A stretch of 64,000 nt of DNA from Marisa cornuarietis (lineage: Eukaryota > Mollusca > Gastropoda > Architaenioglossa > Ampullariidae): positions 2,436,001 through 2,500,000 of the forward strand of contig SMMW01000565.1 in NCBI GenBank assembly GCA_004794655.1, given 5' to 3'. Numbering within the stretch: the stretch's first letter is position 1; every line of letters starts with the position of its first letter. Below, in pieces: positions 12,070 through 24,800 of the stretch. The translations under genes and the position numbers were made by a program. Under the pieces are notes generated by a model that saw only the letters and a program-made list of their open reading frames with translations, was not told the origin of the DNA and did no database searches.

Positions 12070-13285
12070 GGCGCTTACAAACTGTTCTAAAAACTACGGT
12101 AAGAATTTCCTGAAAAATTAACATAAAATGACATTAAAATTAAAGGAATAATTCACTCTGGTAATGGTAATGAAGAGAAATATTATCAATAAAACGGTGT
12201 GGCGATATGTGTCTGAGAGAGACAGTGCGCGTCTGTGTGTGCGCGCGCGTGCGTGTGTGCGTGCTTGTACAATTCTAAATTATCCTTTTTTGTACAAGAA
12301 GGTTGTTCATGAAATTGGGTTCGTGCATCGGATATTTTGCTGCAGAGATTGTAATTGCTTTTTGGTTTTCCTCGAGCCGAGGAAAGAAATGGCATTGTTG
12401 ACTAAATTGCCTTTTCCCCGTCTCCAGCTCTACGGGTCTGTCAGGGGTGTACAGTTTTTCGTCCCCTGCAGTAAGGAAATTGTCTCTAAATCTGCCTGTG
12501 CCTTCTTTCTTTCTGCCCCGCTCTTTTCATCCGTCTTTTTCTGCACTGTTGTCTCTTCGTAGATATATGTTCTTTATTTTTTGCACAACCTTTGTATTTC
12601 ATGCAGACTTTGGCCGTTTGATGCATTTTGTGTAAGAGTGATTAGTGAATACTTTTGAAATACTTTTTAATCTTTTCTTGCATTTGAGATATGTTAGTCA
12701 TACTCTGCACTTGATTGAATGTTTTGTACTGTAACCTGATTTTACGGCAAGGACTTCAACTTTGTAACTTGCCTGAAGTTTGCCTACTGATTTTATTGAT
12801 ATTCATGATATTTTGTTGTTGTTGTTGTTGTTGTTATCAATGAATAATTAATGGAAGAAAGGATGGACGTAGAAGCTTTTAAAGCCCAAGGGGAGAGCAT
12901 AGGCTTGACAGGTGATGCGCTCACCAAATATGTTGTACAGCGCATTGAGAAATATGAGAAGGTTGAACGGGAAGAACGAAGGTGCAATAGCTGGGGGTGT
13001 TACTGCTAATTCTCATTGCGCTGACAGTGCATTATTTGTTTTCTTTGCCTCTGGACTTCGCTAGGTGTCACTGCCGAATGGTGCACTATACTCTGATCAC
13101 TAAAAGTGCATGGTGCGCTTGTGGACGCGAAGCAAACACATCCTCGACAGACCTACTTTCCCTCTCGCCCCTTAAAAAAACAAAAATACTCAGTCGCCGT
13201 GTTGCTGCCAACTGTTGTCTGTTTAACATTGTGCTTCTCTTAGCCAACCATTGCAACTAGCAGATAGTTGTATAATAATTTAGAG

Positions 13286-13742
13286 CAGGGGTGGGGAAGG
13301 TCCACGGCTCAGGAAATCATTTGGTCTGACCCTGCCAAGGCACCGGCAGGCGGGACTCGAAATTCAATAAATCTATGAGCTCCTTTGATACCAACGTGTA
13401 ATTAAGTGAATCGTATCAGTGTGAAGTGATATTAAAGAAATTGTAACAATAACATATATTTTGAAAGCCAAACAAGGAATATCCATGACAAGATAAACAG
13501 GACACATACAAGTACATGAGGGGACAGACACGTATGCTTCATGTTGGCTGTCCGCAGTCTGCTTGTCTTTGTTGAGAGTACGTGTACATGTTGCAAAAGT
13601 GTTAACACACTGCGGCGACATGAAGGCTTGAACAAATAAAGCAAGCTAATTTTATAAGTTGATAATTTTGTATGGTCCACGAATGATGTTATAAATATAC
13701 AAATGCCCCTTAGCAAAAAAAAAAAAAGGTTTCCCGCCCCTG
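13286..13742. mobile_element. non-autonomous hAT-type DNA transposon
   Basis: The 457-bp element begins CAGGGGTGGGGAAGG and ends TTTCCCGCCCCTG, the inverted hAT-style terminus. The flanking 8-mers are ATTTAGAG on the left and ATTTACAG on the right, a 7-of-8 match fitting the 8-bp duplication of hAT transposons. Interior frames are short and show no transposase motif I trust. Confidence 0.85.
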
Positions 13743-14808
13743 ATTTACAGCATGGATGAGGGCAGTAGACCTTCTGCCCGCATTATGGACAACGGTTACT
13801 TCCTGTAACGTCAGTACTTGCTGTAACTTGGTTTGATCGCAGTGCTTGTCGGTACCAGTGCAGGATCACAATTTCCCACACAAGCCCCTCAGATATGCTT
13901 TGTTAATTTTATTTTTGTTTCGATTAGCGTACATTAACCTTGCAGCTAGACCACAGGCCATGCTCTCACAGCTGCCGGTTTCTTCCCCTTGAATACAGCT
14001 TGGAAGTTAAGCGCGTTTAACCTTTAGATTACTATAGGTTGTTCAATATTTACATATTGTTTGTATGTTGCAACGATAAAATGGCCGTTTTTGCCTTGAA
14101 GTAATTAAGAATTTTAACAGATTTTTTACTGAAACTTTCAGCCATAGGTTTACAATTACAGTGTAAATCCGAGCTTTCCTATTCAAGGTCTGGATGAATT
14201 GATCACGATCATCAAAAGGTATATAGCTTAAAGATGTTTCTAAAAAAAATGTACGTGGCGTTCTGATACATATATAAACTGAAATAAAAAATAGAAAACG
14301 TGGGATGCGAAAAACTATAATAAACCAAAAAGCATGCAGTTACTTGCTTTGTTCCCAGCAGCGATCGGGGAAATGCTATATGTGCAGGATTGCTGACACA
14401 CGTGCTACTTATGTGTGCAAAGAATCCCGTGAACTTTTCCATTGGACCTTTAGTCCAAGCGATAACTCTTTATCTTATATATTTTTGCCCTGTCACTGCA
14501 CCAGTTTATTTGGAGGAGGGAAGATTGGAGAATACAAACAAAAATGTATCACTGTGGCGCAGATTAGCACATTTACCATTTACGGATTATTTTTAATATA
14601 TTATCAATATTTCGGTTTTTGATTTGTTTTTGTTTTGTTTTGTTTTTTAGTGACATTGCTTGATTACGCCCACCCCGTTCTTTATGATGATATTGTTGAG
14701 ACTAAACGACATACGGCAGATCTGTAAATGTTTACTTTAGCACCTTATATGAAAGCTCTCGCGTCGTCAGCACATGGACACTTCAAAGCGAATACAAATA
14801 GCTACCCA

Positions 14809-14880
14809 GGATGATGATGATGATGATGTCCATTTATAATGCGCAGGTATCCATTCAGAAGAATGCTAACTGCGCAGCAA
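14809..14880 (-). repeat. interspersed repeat with (GAT)n/(ATC)n tail, copy 1
   Basis: A run of GAT is followed by GTCCATTTATAATGCGCAGG and CATTCAGAAGAATGCT. The same arrangement occurs at 48271-48330. On the minus strand this reads as a short element ending GCGCATTATAAATGGAC plus (ATC)n, like a SINE/LINE tail. Only about 60 bp are clearly shared. Confidence 0.6.
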
Positions 14881-15334
14881 AAACAGAAAAGAAGAAAAAA
14901 ATAAAACAACAGGAAAATAAAAAAAAATAATAAAGACCTGAGAGAGAGATCACCATGAAAAAAAAAACATGTGTTATGTTATTTTAAGATATTTTGCGTT
15001 TTATGAGGTCATAAAGATATAAAGACACGAGAAAATGATAATAGAGTATATACATATACTTTATAGTAATAAAGAGACATTCCTTCTAGCTCGTCAGTCA
15101 ACTGCTGTGACCTTGTTACTGAGGGAGGCTACTCTTATATACGAAAAAAAAAAGGTGCCATAGACTATGGTGCCATACTTCCGTGAGAGGTTACCTAAAT
15201 TTCCTCCGACTGTGGCTTTTTTTTCAAAATCTTTAGGAGCATTATTTGCTTTCGATCAGCTTTAATTTTTTTTCGATCACAGAAAAGAAAAAGACAGGTT
15301 AGAAAGTTCATACAGTTTTTTTCTCCCGACGCTT

Positions 15335-18121
15335 ATGGCTCGAGCGCTTTTTGTGTTGACAAAATCCTGGTTACGAAAGCAAGGCGTCAACATCTGCTTC
15401 AGTAGTCGAGCGCAACTACCGCAAGAAGAAAAGTGTTTACCCTTCGTGCCGCCGTGTAACGATGTAACTACGGATGACATGCATAAACTCCAAAACTTCG
15501 TCGATGCTAATGAAAAGATTTTAGTTCTCACGGGCGCAGGAATTTCGACAGAAAGTGGTATCCCAGATTACAGATCTGAAGGTGTCGGGCTGTATGCAAC
15601 AAGCACAAATCGACCTGTGCAATACACAGATTTCCTCAAAAGTGCAGATTTAAGACAGAGATACTGGGCCCGGAACTATGTAGGATGGCCTAGGTTTTCT
15701 TCTTTCTTGCCAAACATAGGTCATAAAGTTTTAAGCGAATGGGAAAAGCATGGGAAAATTCATTGGTACGTTTAAATTTTTTTTTTAAAAAAAACCTCGT
15801 TCAACATATATATATATAGATAACGTACCAACGAGAAACGTTGTGTCAAAATGGTTTTCTGCAAAAGGCATTTGGGTTGTTTTTATTGCAGCATAAATGT
15901 TAACATGTACGCAAAAAGATAATGCCATGTTCCCTTCCTCCTACACACACACCTGGAATGTAAGGCATTTGTTTTAAAATGGATGAGTTTTTCAGCATGT
16001 ATTATGGAGTTTGGTGACACAAATGAAAGCCCAAATTTGTATTAAAAATGAATAAATTCAAGATCTACTATTTGAAAGATAAGAGAAAATTAGCAGTGAT
16101 ACCAAGACACCTTGTTCATCAAAAGTCTCCAACCCTCACCACTTTCAATATTTGTAGAATAAAAAAAAATTGTTGTCTTTTTTTAGTTTTTCCAGCCTCT
16201 TCTAGATTTTAATGAAAGGAAAAGTTCTGATTTTTATTTCTAGCCAAGCCAGCTTGTAGACAGTATGTTAGAAATGAAAATCTCCAACATCTACATCATT
16301 TGCATGAACAATTTTTGGAGACTTAAAAAAAAAAGGGAATAGAAAAAACCTTGATTGCAGCTAATATGGAGTATCTTTCAATAGGTTGGTGACACAGAAT
16401 GTCGATGCTCTTCACTACAAGGCACAAAGTCTACGAGTCACAGAACTACATGGTAGTGCACATCGGATTATCTGTCTTTCTTGCCAAAACGTGTCATTGC
16501 GCACAGATCTCCAGAAGCAGATTGAAGTTCAAAATCCTACATGGCATGCATCCTCTGTGGAAATGGCACCTGATGGAGATGTCAGTCTCACAGCTGAACA
16601 AATCGAAGGTTTCAAGGTAGATAACAACTGCATTTGCAGATTGCTCCAATCGCCCGGTTCATATTGTAACTTTTAATTATGCTTCCTTCATAAATGTTAG
16701 AAATGTAAATACACATTTCATATTTTTTTCTTGTTGACATCAAACTTCTTACACCTTCTAATTATAGTTATTTATGACTTAAAAGTACACGTATCTCTTA
16801 ACTCCTTCTCATACCTTCCAAAAACCAGTTGTCATTGCTTGCTTGTAGTATGAAGTAAGATTCCTTCCCATAAATTCTAACAATATTTAAAGGAAAAATG
16901 TAAACATCTCTTTCTGTGTGTATTGTTCATCTTATTAATTTACCTTACGGTTCAGCTTGTGAAACTGGGAGAGGGAAGATTAACATATTTTTCTTATTGT
17001 TGTACTTAAGACTATTAAGCTGTATATGTTCTCTCAGTTCCCTCCCCCTCCCATTCTGAATCAGATAAGCAAACTTTATGTATTTTTGTTCTGAATATTT
17101 CTAATGCTTTAAAATAAAATTTGATTCAAAAAAACATCACTAGGTTCCTGAATGCCAGCACTGTGGAGGAATTCTGAAGCCAGATATTATTTTCTTTGGT
17201 GACAATGTCCCAAGACCCACAGTGCAATTTGTCTTTGACAGACTTTCAGAAAGTAACGCGGTGCTTGTGGTTGGATCCTCTCTGGAGGTAGGAATGGGCT
17301 GACTTGTAATATGTGAATCTTGCTTTATCAGGTGGAGACATTTTGAGAAATTTTAAAATGTGTTTAAAGTTAAATGACCCTTAAACAGAAAATTGTAAGT
17401 TTTCATGGTTGGCTCCCCGAGTTTGTAATAAAATAAAGAAGCAAATTATGTTTCATGTTTATCTAGATTATTTAGGATGGAGGGAGGTTGTGAATAATAA
17501 TAATAATAATAAATGCATAATTTGTATAGCGCATAGGGAGCATGCTCTTAGCACTTGAAACAAGAATGAGACATAGAAAACATACGAAAGATAGAAAGAT
17601 GAACAGTACTGATGACTAATAAAAGACAAAATATAGAAAATGCAGAGGAACCAGGTCACAAGAGTGTTGTGATTCAAATCAGGAATCAGTTTTCATGCTG
17701 CTGCTAGGTAAACTAAGGCTTCAGTAGATAAGTAAGAAGACTGGAGGGACCTTTATTTCATTTGACACAATCATATTAGTCAAAATGAAAGTGGTAGTTT
17801 TGCATGGAGCTAGTGAAAAGCAAGGCAATTCATGAAATCTCTGTCACTTCAGATTCAGTAACAAATTTTTATTTTGTGTGTATGTGACACATCATAAACC
17901 AGAATTTTGTAGATTTTTGAGTGTGCACAAAAGATTTATAAGCTTATCATGCATTTACAATTTTTCAGGTTTACTCAGGATATCGGTTTATTATCAAGGC
18001 ACATGATGAAGGCAAGCCAATTGCCATCGTCAACATCGGTAAAACAAGAGCTGATCCTGTTGCTGTTTTGAAAATAAGTGCTAGATGTGGAGAGGTTTTG
18101 AGTCAGATCCAAATCAAGTGA
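15335..18121 (+). CDS. SIRT4: NAD-dependent protein lipoamidase/deacylase sirtuin-4
   Basis: A class II sirtuin that cleaves NAD+ to remove acyl groups, or ADP-ribosylates targets, in the mitochondrial matrix. Four exons join in phase: 15335-15765, 16385-16616, 17144-17287 and 17969-18121, giving 319 residues (human SIRT4 has 314). The first 25 residues are basic and lack acidic residues, as a mitochondrial presequence should. The NAD site is [17 protein letters not shown] (from residue 67), followed by the SIRT4-type [12 protein letters not shown] (147-154) and catalytic H166 are present. Two zinc-binding pairs are visible: CLSC (174-177) and CQHC (225-228). GSSLEVYSGYRF crosses the last junction. 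Every catalytic feature is intact. The gene converges on LRWD1 with likely overlapping 3' ends. Confidence 0.96.
17491..17690 (-). repeat. interspersed repeat with (ATT)n tail, copy 2
   Basis: An AAT run is followed by TTGTATAGCGCATAGGGAGC and ATGCTCTTAGCACTTGAA, matching the copy at 11367-11710 in the same orientation. It lies in SIRT4 intron 3, antisense to the gene. Confidence 0.65.
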
Positions 18122-18898
18122 TTAAATTTAGGTATGTGGACTGTAGACACTAATTTACCATTCAGGTTTACTTTTGTTCTTTTTTGAGAGAGACAATCAT
18201 CCCAAATGACAGACATGACAAAGAAGTGTTAAAACCATGTATATACATGAATGCACTATTGTCATGAACTTGGTTATATTCATGAACTTTACACTTTTTT
18301 TATGTGCTTTCACATATTAAGGAAATGGTAATAAATCAAACAGAGTCCTTCATTTTTATTTTTATTATTTTATTTTTGGAGGTCAAGAGTTGGAATAAAC
18401 ATTAGAACAGTGTTCCAAAGCAAAAACGTTTGATTGTTTTTTTCATTTTGTGTAACTACTTTCATTTAATTTTGATATTATGTGACCATGGATATGCACA
18501 GTTTTATATTTCAATCATTTGTGCTGATAATTTAAGGAGACCAGAAGGATAATTCTTTTGTAAATGATATACAATTGTTGTTCACAACCGTTCTAAAAGT
18601 AAACCATGAACCTATTATTTGTCAGACCTGTGATAAAACGTCCACATTTTTCATGTTAAAAATAAAACTGTTGATGTTTAAAAGATACAGATAATTGTCA
18701 ATTATGATATTTAAAAGAAGACATTAAAAGTTCCTTCTTTCAGGCAGACCTTTTCTTGAAACTTATCAAAATGGAATCTTGTGCATATATTGTGGAACGT
18801 CGACTATTCCACTCCATCACTCTTGCTGCACAGTTGTCAGTATATTATTGAAATCTCTTCTTTCATGTCTTTTTGGTGAACCATTTCAAACACAGTTA
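18122..18898. terminator. shared convergent 3' untranslated/polyadenylation zone (SIRT4 and LRWD1)
   Basis: Only 777 bp separate the SIRT4 stop (plus) from the LRWD1 stop (minus). Plus-strand AATAAA signals lie at 18330 and 18661. Minus-strand AATAAA signals lie within 18355-18375. The two transcripts therefore probably overlap or abut at their 3' ends. Positions are read directly; use of the signals is inferred. Confidence 0.55.
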
Positions 18899-21800
18899 CT
18901 AGATTTGTTGCCAAACACACACAAGATTATTGTCTGTTCCACCAATAAGAAATCTGTGGTCTGAACTGATGGCTACTGTGTTTATCACAATCTGCAAAGG
19001 TAAAAAATATCCAATACAAATGTATGCTTACATTGGACATAATGCAGCTTGCATTATCAACAATTTGTATAGATCACTTGGATACATGTCATGAAAATCA
19101 TACCTTTTTCAGACAATAATGAATAATGTGCTGACAGAAAAAAGGGGAGGTGGGGTTCATAACTGTGTGAGTAAATCTGAGAAAAGTAAATATTTTGTCT
19201 ACTCTCTCTCTCTCTCTTGTAGACTAAGACTGGCTTAATGCAGCTTAACCCCAGCACAATATAACAGGGTATGTAATGGCTCTTCCGGGTCATTTTTGTT
19301 TGTTTGTTTTTTTTAGAGGGGGATAGGGTTTGTTGTTCTTTGTTGTTTGTGGTTTGGTTTCTTCTTTTTTGTTGTAATTCTGAAATTTGCTTGGTTTGTT
19401 CAGCTTTGGTTGTGTTTACTTAGTTGCATCACTTGTTGATGTCATTTTCTTTTGTCCTCATTCATTTTGTACTAACGAACGAAAGGGAAATTGAAGATGT
19501 GCATGTAGTACTGTCAGATTGTATAGCCAGGCCAAAGTGTTTCACAAAAAAGAATAAACATCAATTTCATCTGTCAAAATGAAACGCCTCGGTTATAAAT
19601 ATATTACTCCTGATCATGACATGCTATCATAAGATAGACTTCATGAGCATTATAAACTGCTATAATGAGTTATGCATAATTTAGCTAAATCCTTTGTTGT
19701 ATGCATAAAAAATATTTTCACCTCTTCTTCGTCTGCCTTTAAATTATCTACTTGTGGCCATTCAAGAACCTTTGTGAGAAGAAAAAAAGAATAGATTAGG
19801 GACATAAATTTATTAAATCCAGAAAGAATGCTAGATAAAACATTGTTTTGCAAAATTTTCTACATTGTCATCCTGATCTAACAAAATGTTTCACTCGTTA
19901 GACAACTACACTTTTAAATCTATCTAAATTTGTTAAATGGGACAAAATTTTATTTCTTAGTTTAACAATGTAGACAACAGTATTCCCCATAAAATATTTA
20001 GTTTAAAAAATATACTTACTCGAGATGGTTTCAATAGGGGTATGCTATTCTTTGGCAAATCTTTCAGATTGTACAAGTAGATTTTTCCTTCATTATCTCC
20101 TAGACACAGCAGTCCTGGAAGAAAAAAAAAGAAAAGAATAGATCTCCGTTGTCTTCAACATAATTTTACTGATAATTAAACACAATCAAACAGAATACTT
20201 TTATTCAAACTTTCATATTAACTCTGACCAAGGAAATACCCAAAAAGTTGTATACTTCAATCTGTTATTTATATTGCAATCATTTATGCTGAAAATTCAG
20301 GCAATACTGCAAGGTATTTAGGAGGACAGAAAGAATTTTGTAACTACTGTCATTCCATATCTTTATTGTTCAAAATACTCTTGTATTTTTTTTATTATTG
20401 TGATATCTCTTTACCTTCCTCTATTAATCACTTTTAGCAAGTACCACTAAAAGGGTCAGACTGGTCCCTAGCAAGTCTTTATGCTACTGAACCTGTCAAA
20501 CACTGCACTAAGCAAATCGATCATTCAAAATCTTTCTAATGGAAGAAAAAAAGAAATTACGTGACATACTTACCAGAAGCATAACCCAAACTTATATATT
20601 TTACATCAGTTTTGGAACACTGTAATTTTATGAATGGAGATATTGGAATGTTTTTAGCTTTGCTCTTCATGTGCTCCTCCAAGTTCCAAACTAAAATTTC
20701 ACCAGCTCCAACACATTTTGTGGCTACAAAACAAACCAAAACTTCACTCTGTGAAACGAAAGCTAGAAAAGTAAGGACAATGTGCTAGCCAATCAAAAAA
20801 ATAGGGTTAAAAACAAAAAAATGTATTTCACTAACACTTTTGGAAAATTAAATTCTGAATAATTTGCATTTCCTCATCTAATAATAATAATAATTAGAAA
20901 GGGCAGTAAAATACTTGGTAAATTCCAGCATCTTTTTTCGCTAAATTGAAAATTAATCAAAAACAATTCCTACTACATTTAGTGTGTTAAGGATGCTCAA
21001 AAACAATTCCTACTATATTTAGTGTGTTAAGGATGCTCAAAAACAATTCCTACTACATTTAGTGTGTTAAGGATGCTCAAAAACAATTCCTACTACATTT
21101 AGTGTGTTAAGGATGCTCAAAAACAATTCCTACTATATTTAGTGTGTTAAGGATGCTCAAAAACAATTCCTACTACATTTAGTGTGTTAAGGATGCTCAA
21201 AAACAATTCCTACTACATTTAGTGTGTTAAGGATGCTCTCATTTCAGGATCATTTTAGTGAGTGGTACGGAACTACTAATTCACTTTTACAGTATTTTAG
21301 TTTACCAACGAATCCACCATCAAGAGACACCAGGCCATCAATAGTTTCAAGACTGCAGCCATCCTCAGGATGTTGAAATGACATCTTTGGCTTTCTGCAG
21401 GAAATGTGTCAAAGGACTCTTAAAATGTAAATATACCTTATCAGAACTTAAAATACAATTATTTTATACATTTTATAACTTTTTTTCCCTCATTTCTGAC
21501 AACAAAAAGAACATTTACTAATGACAAAGTTCCACAATCAGTTCTGATTTTTTTCAATATTTCTGCTCAATTAATGTAAAACGTTTAGCACTCGTGCTTA
21601 CATTGCAATTAAAAATGAGATGGGCAAGAAATTTGTTTTATTATTTTTTACTTCCTTTTCCTGATCCTTGTACCTATTTCCTTATAGTTATACCTGAGGT
21701 CAGATACAGACTTATCCAGGCCATAACATCCCACATGAGAAACAGTCTTTATGCTAAAGAAGTAGCTTGACTGAACTAAGCTGTAGCACAAGTTAAAACT

Positions 21801-24800
21801 CAATGTGAAATGTGTTTCCTTGTGCTCTGAGGGCACTGTGTGTAGTACATGGACGCAAGTGAAAATCCATGCATGTGTGTGCATGCTTGCATGTATTTGG
21901 GTATATATATGCATGCAGTCAGTGATGGAACTGATATGTAATGACAGTGTACAATGTATGCGAAAGAGAGAAAAAAAGTGTGTATTTGAATATGGGTGTG
22001 GAAGGGGTGTGCACTGCATGTCTGAGTGCAACAAGAGGAATTTTCTTTTTTTCTTATGCACTTCATTTTTTTTTTTTTTTTAGTTTACATACAGTAGCAA
22101 ATGACGTGGCGTCTGCAAATGTGGGTGTGTGAGGCAATCATTAAGGCAAATTGCTCGTGCAATTTCACTAGGAAAATAATTTTTTTTTAAATTTTAAGTT
22201 CTGGCAAGACTGTTTCAGGAAGGCATTAAAATATTTCCATTGAAGTTAATAGCAATTACAACAAACTTAAAAATAAAATTTGCTTTGTAATTATAATTAT
22301 GTAGACTATTAGGGGGTGGGTATTTTGTTATTGTTCTTCTGATGATTCTTCAGTTTATAATTTTTCTATACGTGGCAACTAAACTATTTTGGTATTCTAT
22401 AGAATCAAAGAAACTTAATTATCATCTTACTTTATGATCTCTTTAGAGGAAACAAGATGGCTAAGTCTTCCCAAACCCCATCCAAAGCATCCCTTCTCTG
22501 TTGCTGACACCAGTGTATTGCTACTGGCACTGAAGATCATGCTCAGAGGGTTCCCCACCGTGTCAGGTAAGCTGATTTGTAAAAGTGGACTGTAAATATT
22601 CAAATTACTGTCAGCCATCATAAGAAATAAATATTAAACTTAAGGTCAAAATAAAACTAAAACTAATCATTTAAGGTTTACAGCTTGAATATTTCTGGAT
22701 ATTATAAATGCTTGAGGGGTTTTTTAGCCTTATTCTTGCTGAATAACTGTAACAAATTAACATGAAACATTAAAGAATACACAGCAGAAAGAATAGCATA
22801 ACCATATATAAATCATTAATCTGAATGGCCTATGTATACAGTAGCATTTTGAATAGTTGATCATTGTTTAAATACAGTTATGCATCCTTATGCATCATTA
22901 ACACAGCACAGTAACAAATCCCAAACCTCCTATACATGCTTTAATTTTGGGGTACAGTGCAGTTTATGACAGTGGCAAAAGGAATTTACTCTTTCACTTT
23001 TAAAACGTTGAAAAGATACAGATTTTGATGGATTAGCAATATAAATATTTGACACTCAGAAAACTAGGCAACATTCAAAAGAAAACATGCTAACCTGTGA
23101 TTTACACCCTTCATACCTGGTAAACCAATATCCCAGAGCATAATGCTTTTATCTGTAGATCCACCTGCACAAATAAGAATTTAATAAAATGCAGTGGGTT
23201 ATCATCATTCCATTTACCAGTTAAGTACATTAAAACTTCCTCATTAAGACCTTCCATATTGCGACCCCATCTAAGATATGACCAAAATATTTTCAGGGAT
23301 GTATTTCACTGTTTAAACATCATTTCTATTATGACTACCTCCCCAATGTGGCTTATGACCAATAGTTTGTGCCATATTACAACTTTCCCACTTAGGTCAC
23401 AAGTTGAAAAAAATTAAGTACATTTTAAAGTAGACTGCTTCTGGTCAACTACATTACACTTCGTGCAGAAGTATCATAAATCAAACATATTTTTAAAATG
23501 TGTCATTTTGACCCAAAACCATATCGCCCAAGCCATACTGATCACTCACCTGAGTCAAATCAATTCTGCTATGATCATATCCTCCCATGTAAGACTACAC
23601 CAGTCGAGTCAGATGGGAGGTCAATATGGCAAATAACTGGGCCCAATTATTGTTGTCTCTGTTTACCAGCATAATCAGTCAATTGTGCTTCGGTAACAAC
23701 TTTTTGCAGAATTTTCGTGTTTATAAAAAAAGAGACTCTTGTGACCAACTGTGTTTTATTGTAATTTTAAAATTACATTGAAAAAAAATATATATAGTGC
23801 ATTTTAAGAGAGCATCCTTGTCTACCACTCCACAAATTCAGTGATTGCTCTTACCAGGAAAGTTAGTTTGTCTATAAATCTTCAATCAAGTGCAACAATG
23901 GCGGCATAAATAAGCATGACTGAGCGAAAACAAAAATTACAAAGAAAAGCACCATGATATGATTTGCAAAGCACTATAATATAGTTTTTAAGAGCTTTTA
24001 TTCAGCATTTAAATAAATAAACTTGAACTTATAGGTATTTGAAGTCATGGTTGATAGAATGAAAGCAGACTGGTCAATTTCCTTACTAAGACCTTTCTCA
24101 GTTACAACCTGATTTTGGTGAATTTTAGCCAGTCTTGATAGGGAAGTTATTGCCATGAATTTATATTTTTTATCATAAATTCCATCCATCCCATTACTTA
24201 ATAATCACTGTTTTCTTCACAAACCAAACATTTGAGTTGATCTAAGAAGCATTCTAATTATCTATCACACTCAAGAACTTTATAAATATAGTGGTAATAC
24301 AAATTTTAACTCAGACAGTTAAACTTATTAAATTGTAAGATATGCTAGCAATTGGGCTAGCTATTATATATTTTATAAATGAAAAAGTGTGGCAGGTGGA
24401 TGGATGTTGTTTGCTTGTCTGTCATGCGAAGTCAGACTCCATGCAAATCTATAGCATTTGTCCAATCCTCATTAACTGCGCAACAAAGTGGATGAGCTGG
24501 AGGCGAATCTATTGTGTATGAAGGAGCATCATGAGACCTGCCCGTTTGCTTGCATTGAAACGTAGCTAAAGGATAATGATGATGATGACCTGTTTATTTC
24601 TGGATTCAGTCTTCCATTTCGCTGTGACCACTCAGCGACCATCATCAGTAAATCCATCGAAGGGGTTGTTTGTATATCAGATATCAAACTCTTGTCTGTT
24701 TCCCTATGTCATATGATAACTGGGATAAGGCTGTAGTGTTGGTGCCACACTCTTGCTTTCCCACAAGTTGAGTGGACACGCGGCCAAACGAACACACACT

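Larger units (their letters stand above)
12070..15334. other. intergenic region between sulfotransferase and SIRT4
   Basis: This gap separates divergent genes (sulfotransferase minus, SIRT4 plus), so both promoters should lie here. It contains a GTT run near 12813-12836, the hAT element at 13286-13742, a (GAT)n-flanked repeat near 14809-14880 and A-rich tracts. The short open frames have no family features I recognise. I see no CpG-rich island or clear TATA box. Confidence 0.6.

Noticed and set aside
20957..21240. Regular repeat array as a CRISPR
   Set aside because: Units are directly adjacent with no unique spacers and lie in a eukaryotic intron; this is a tandem minisatellite.
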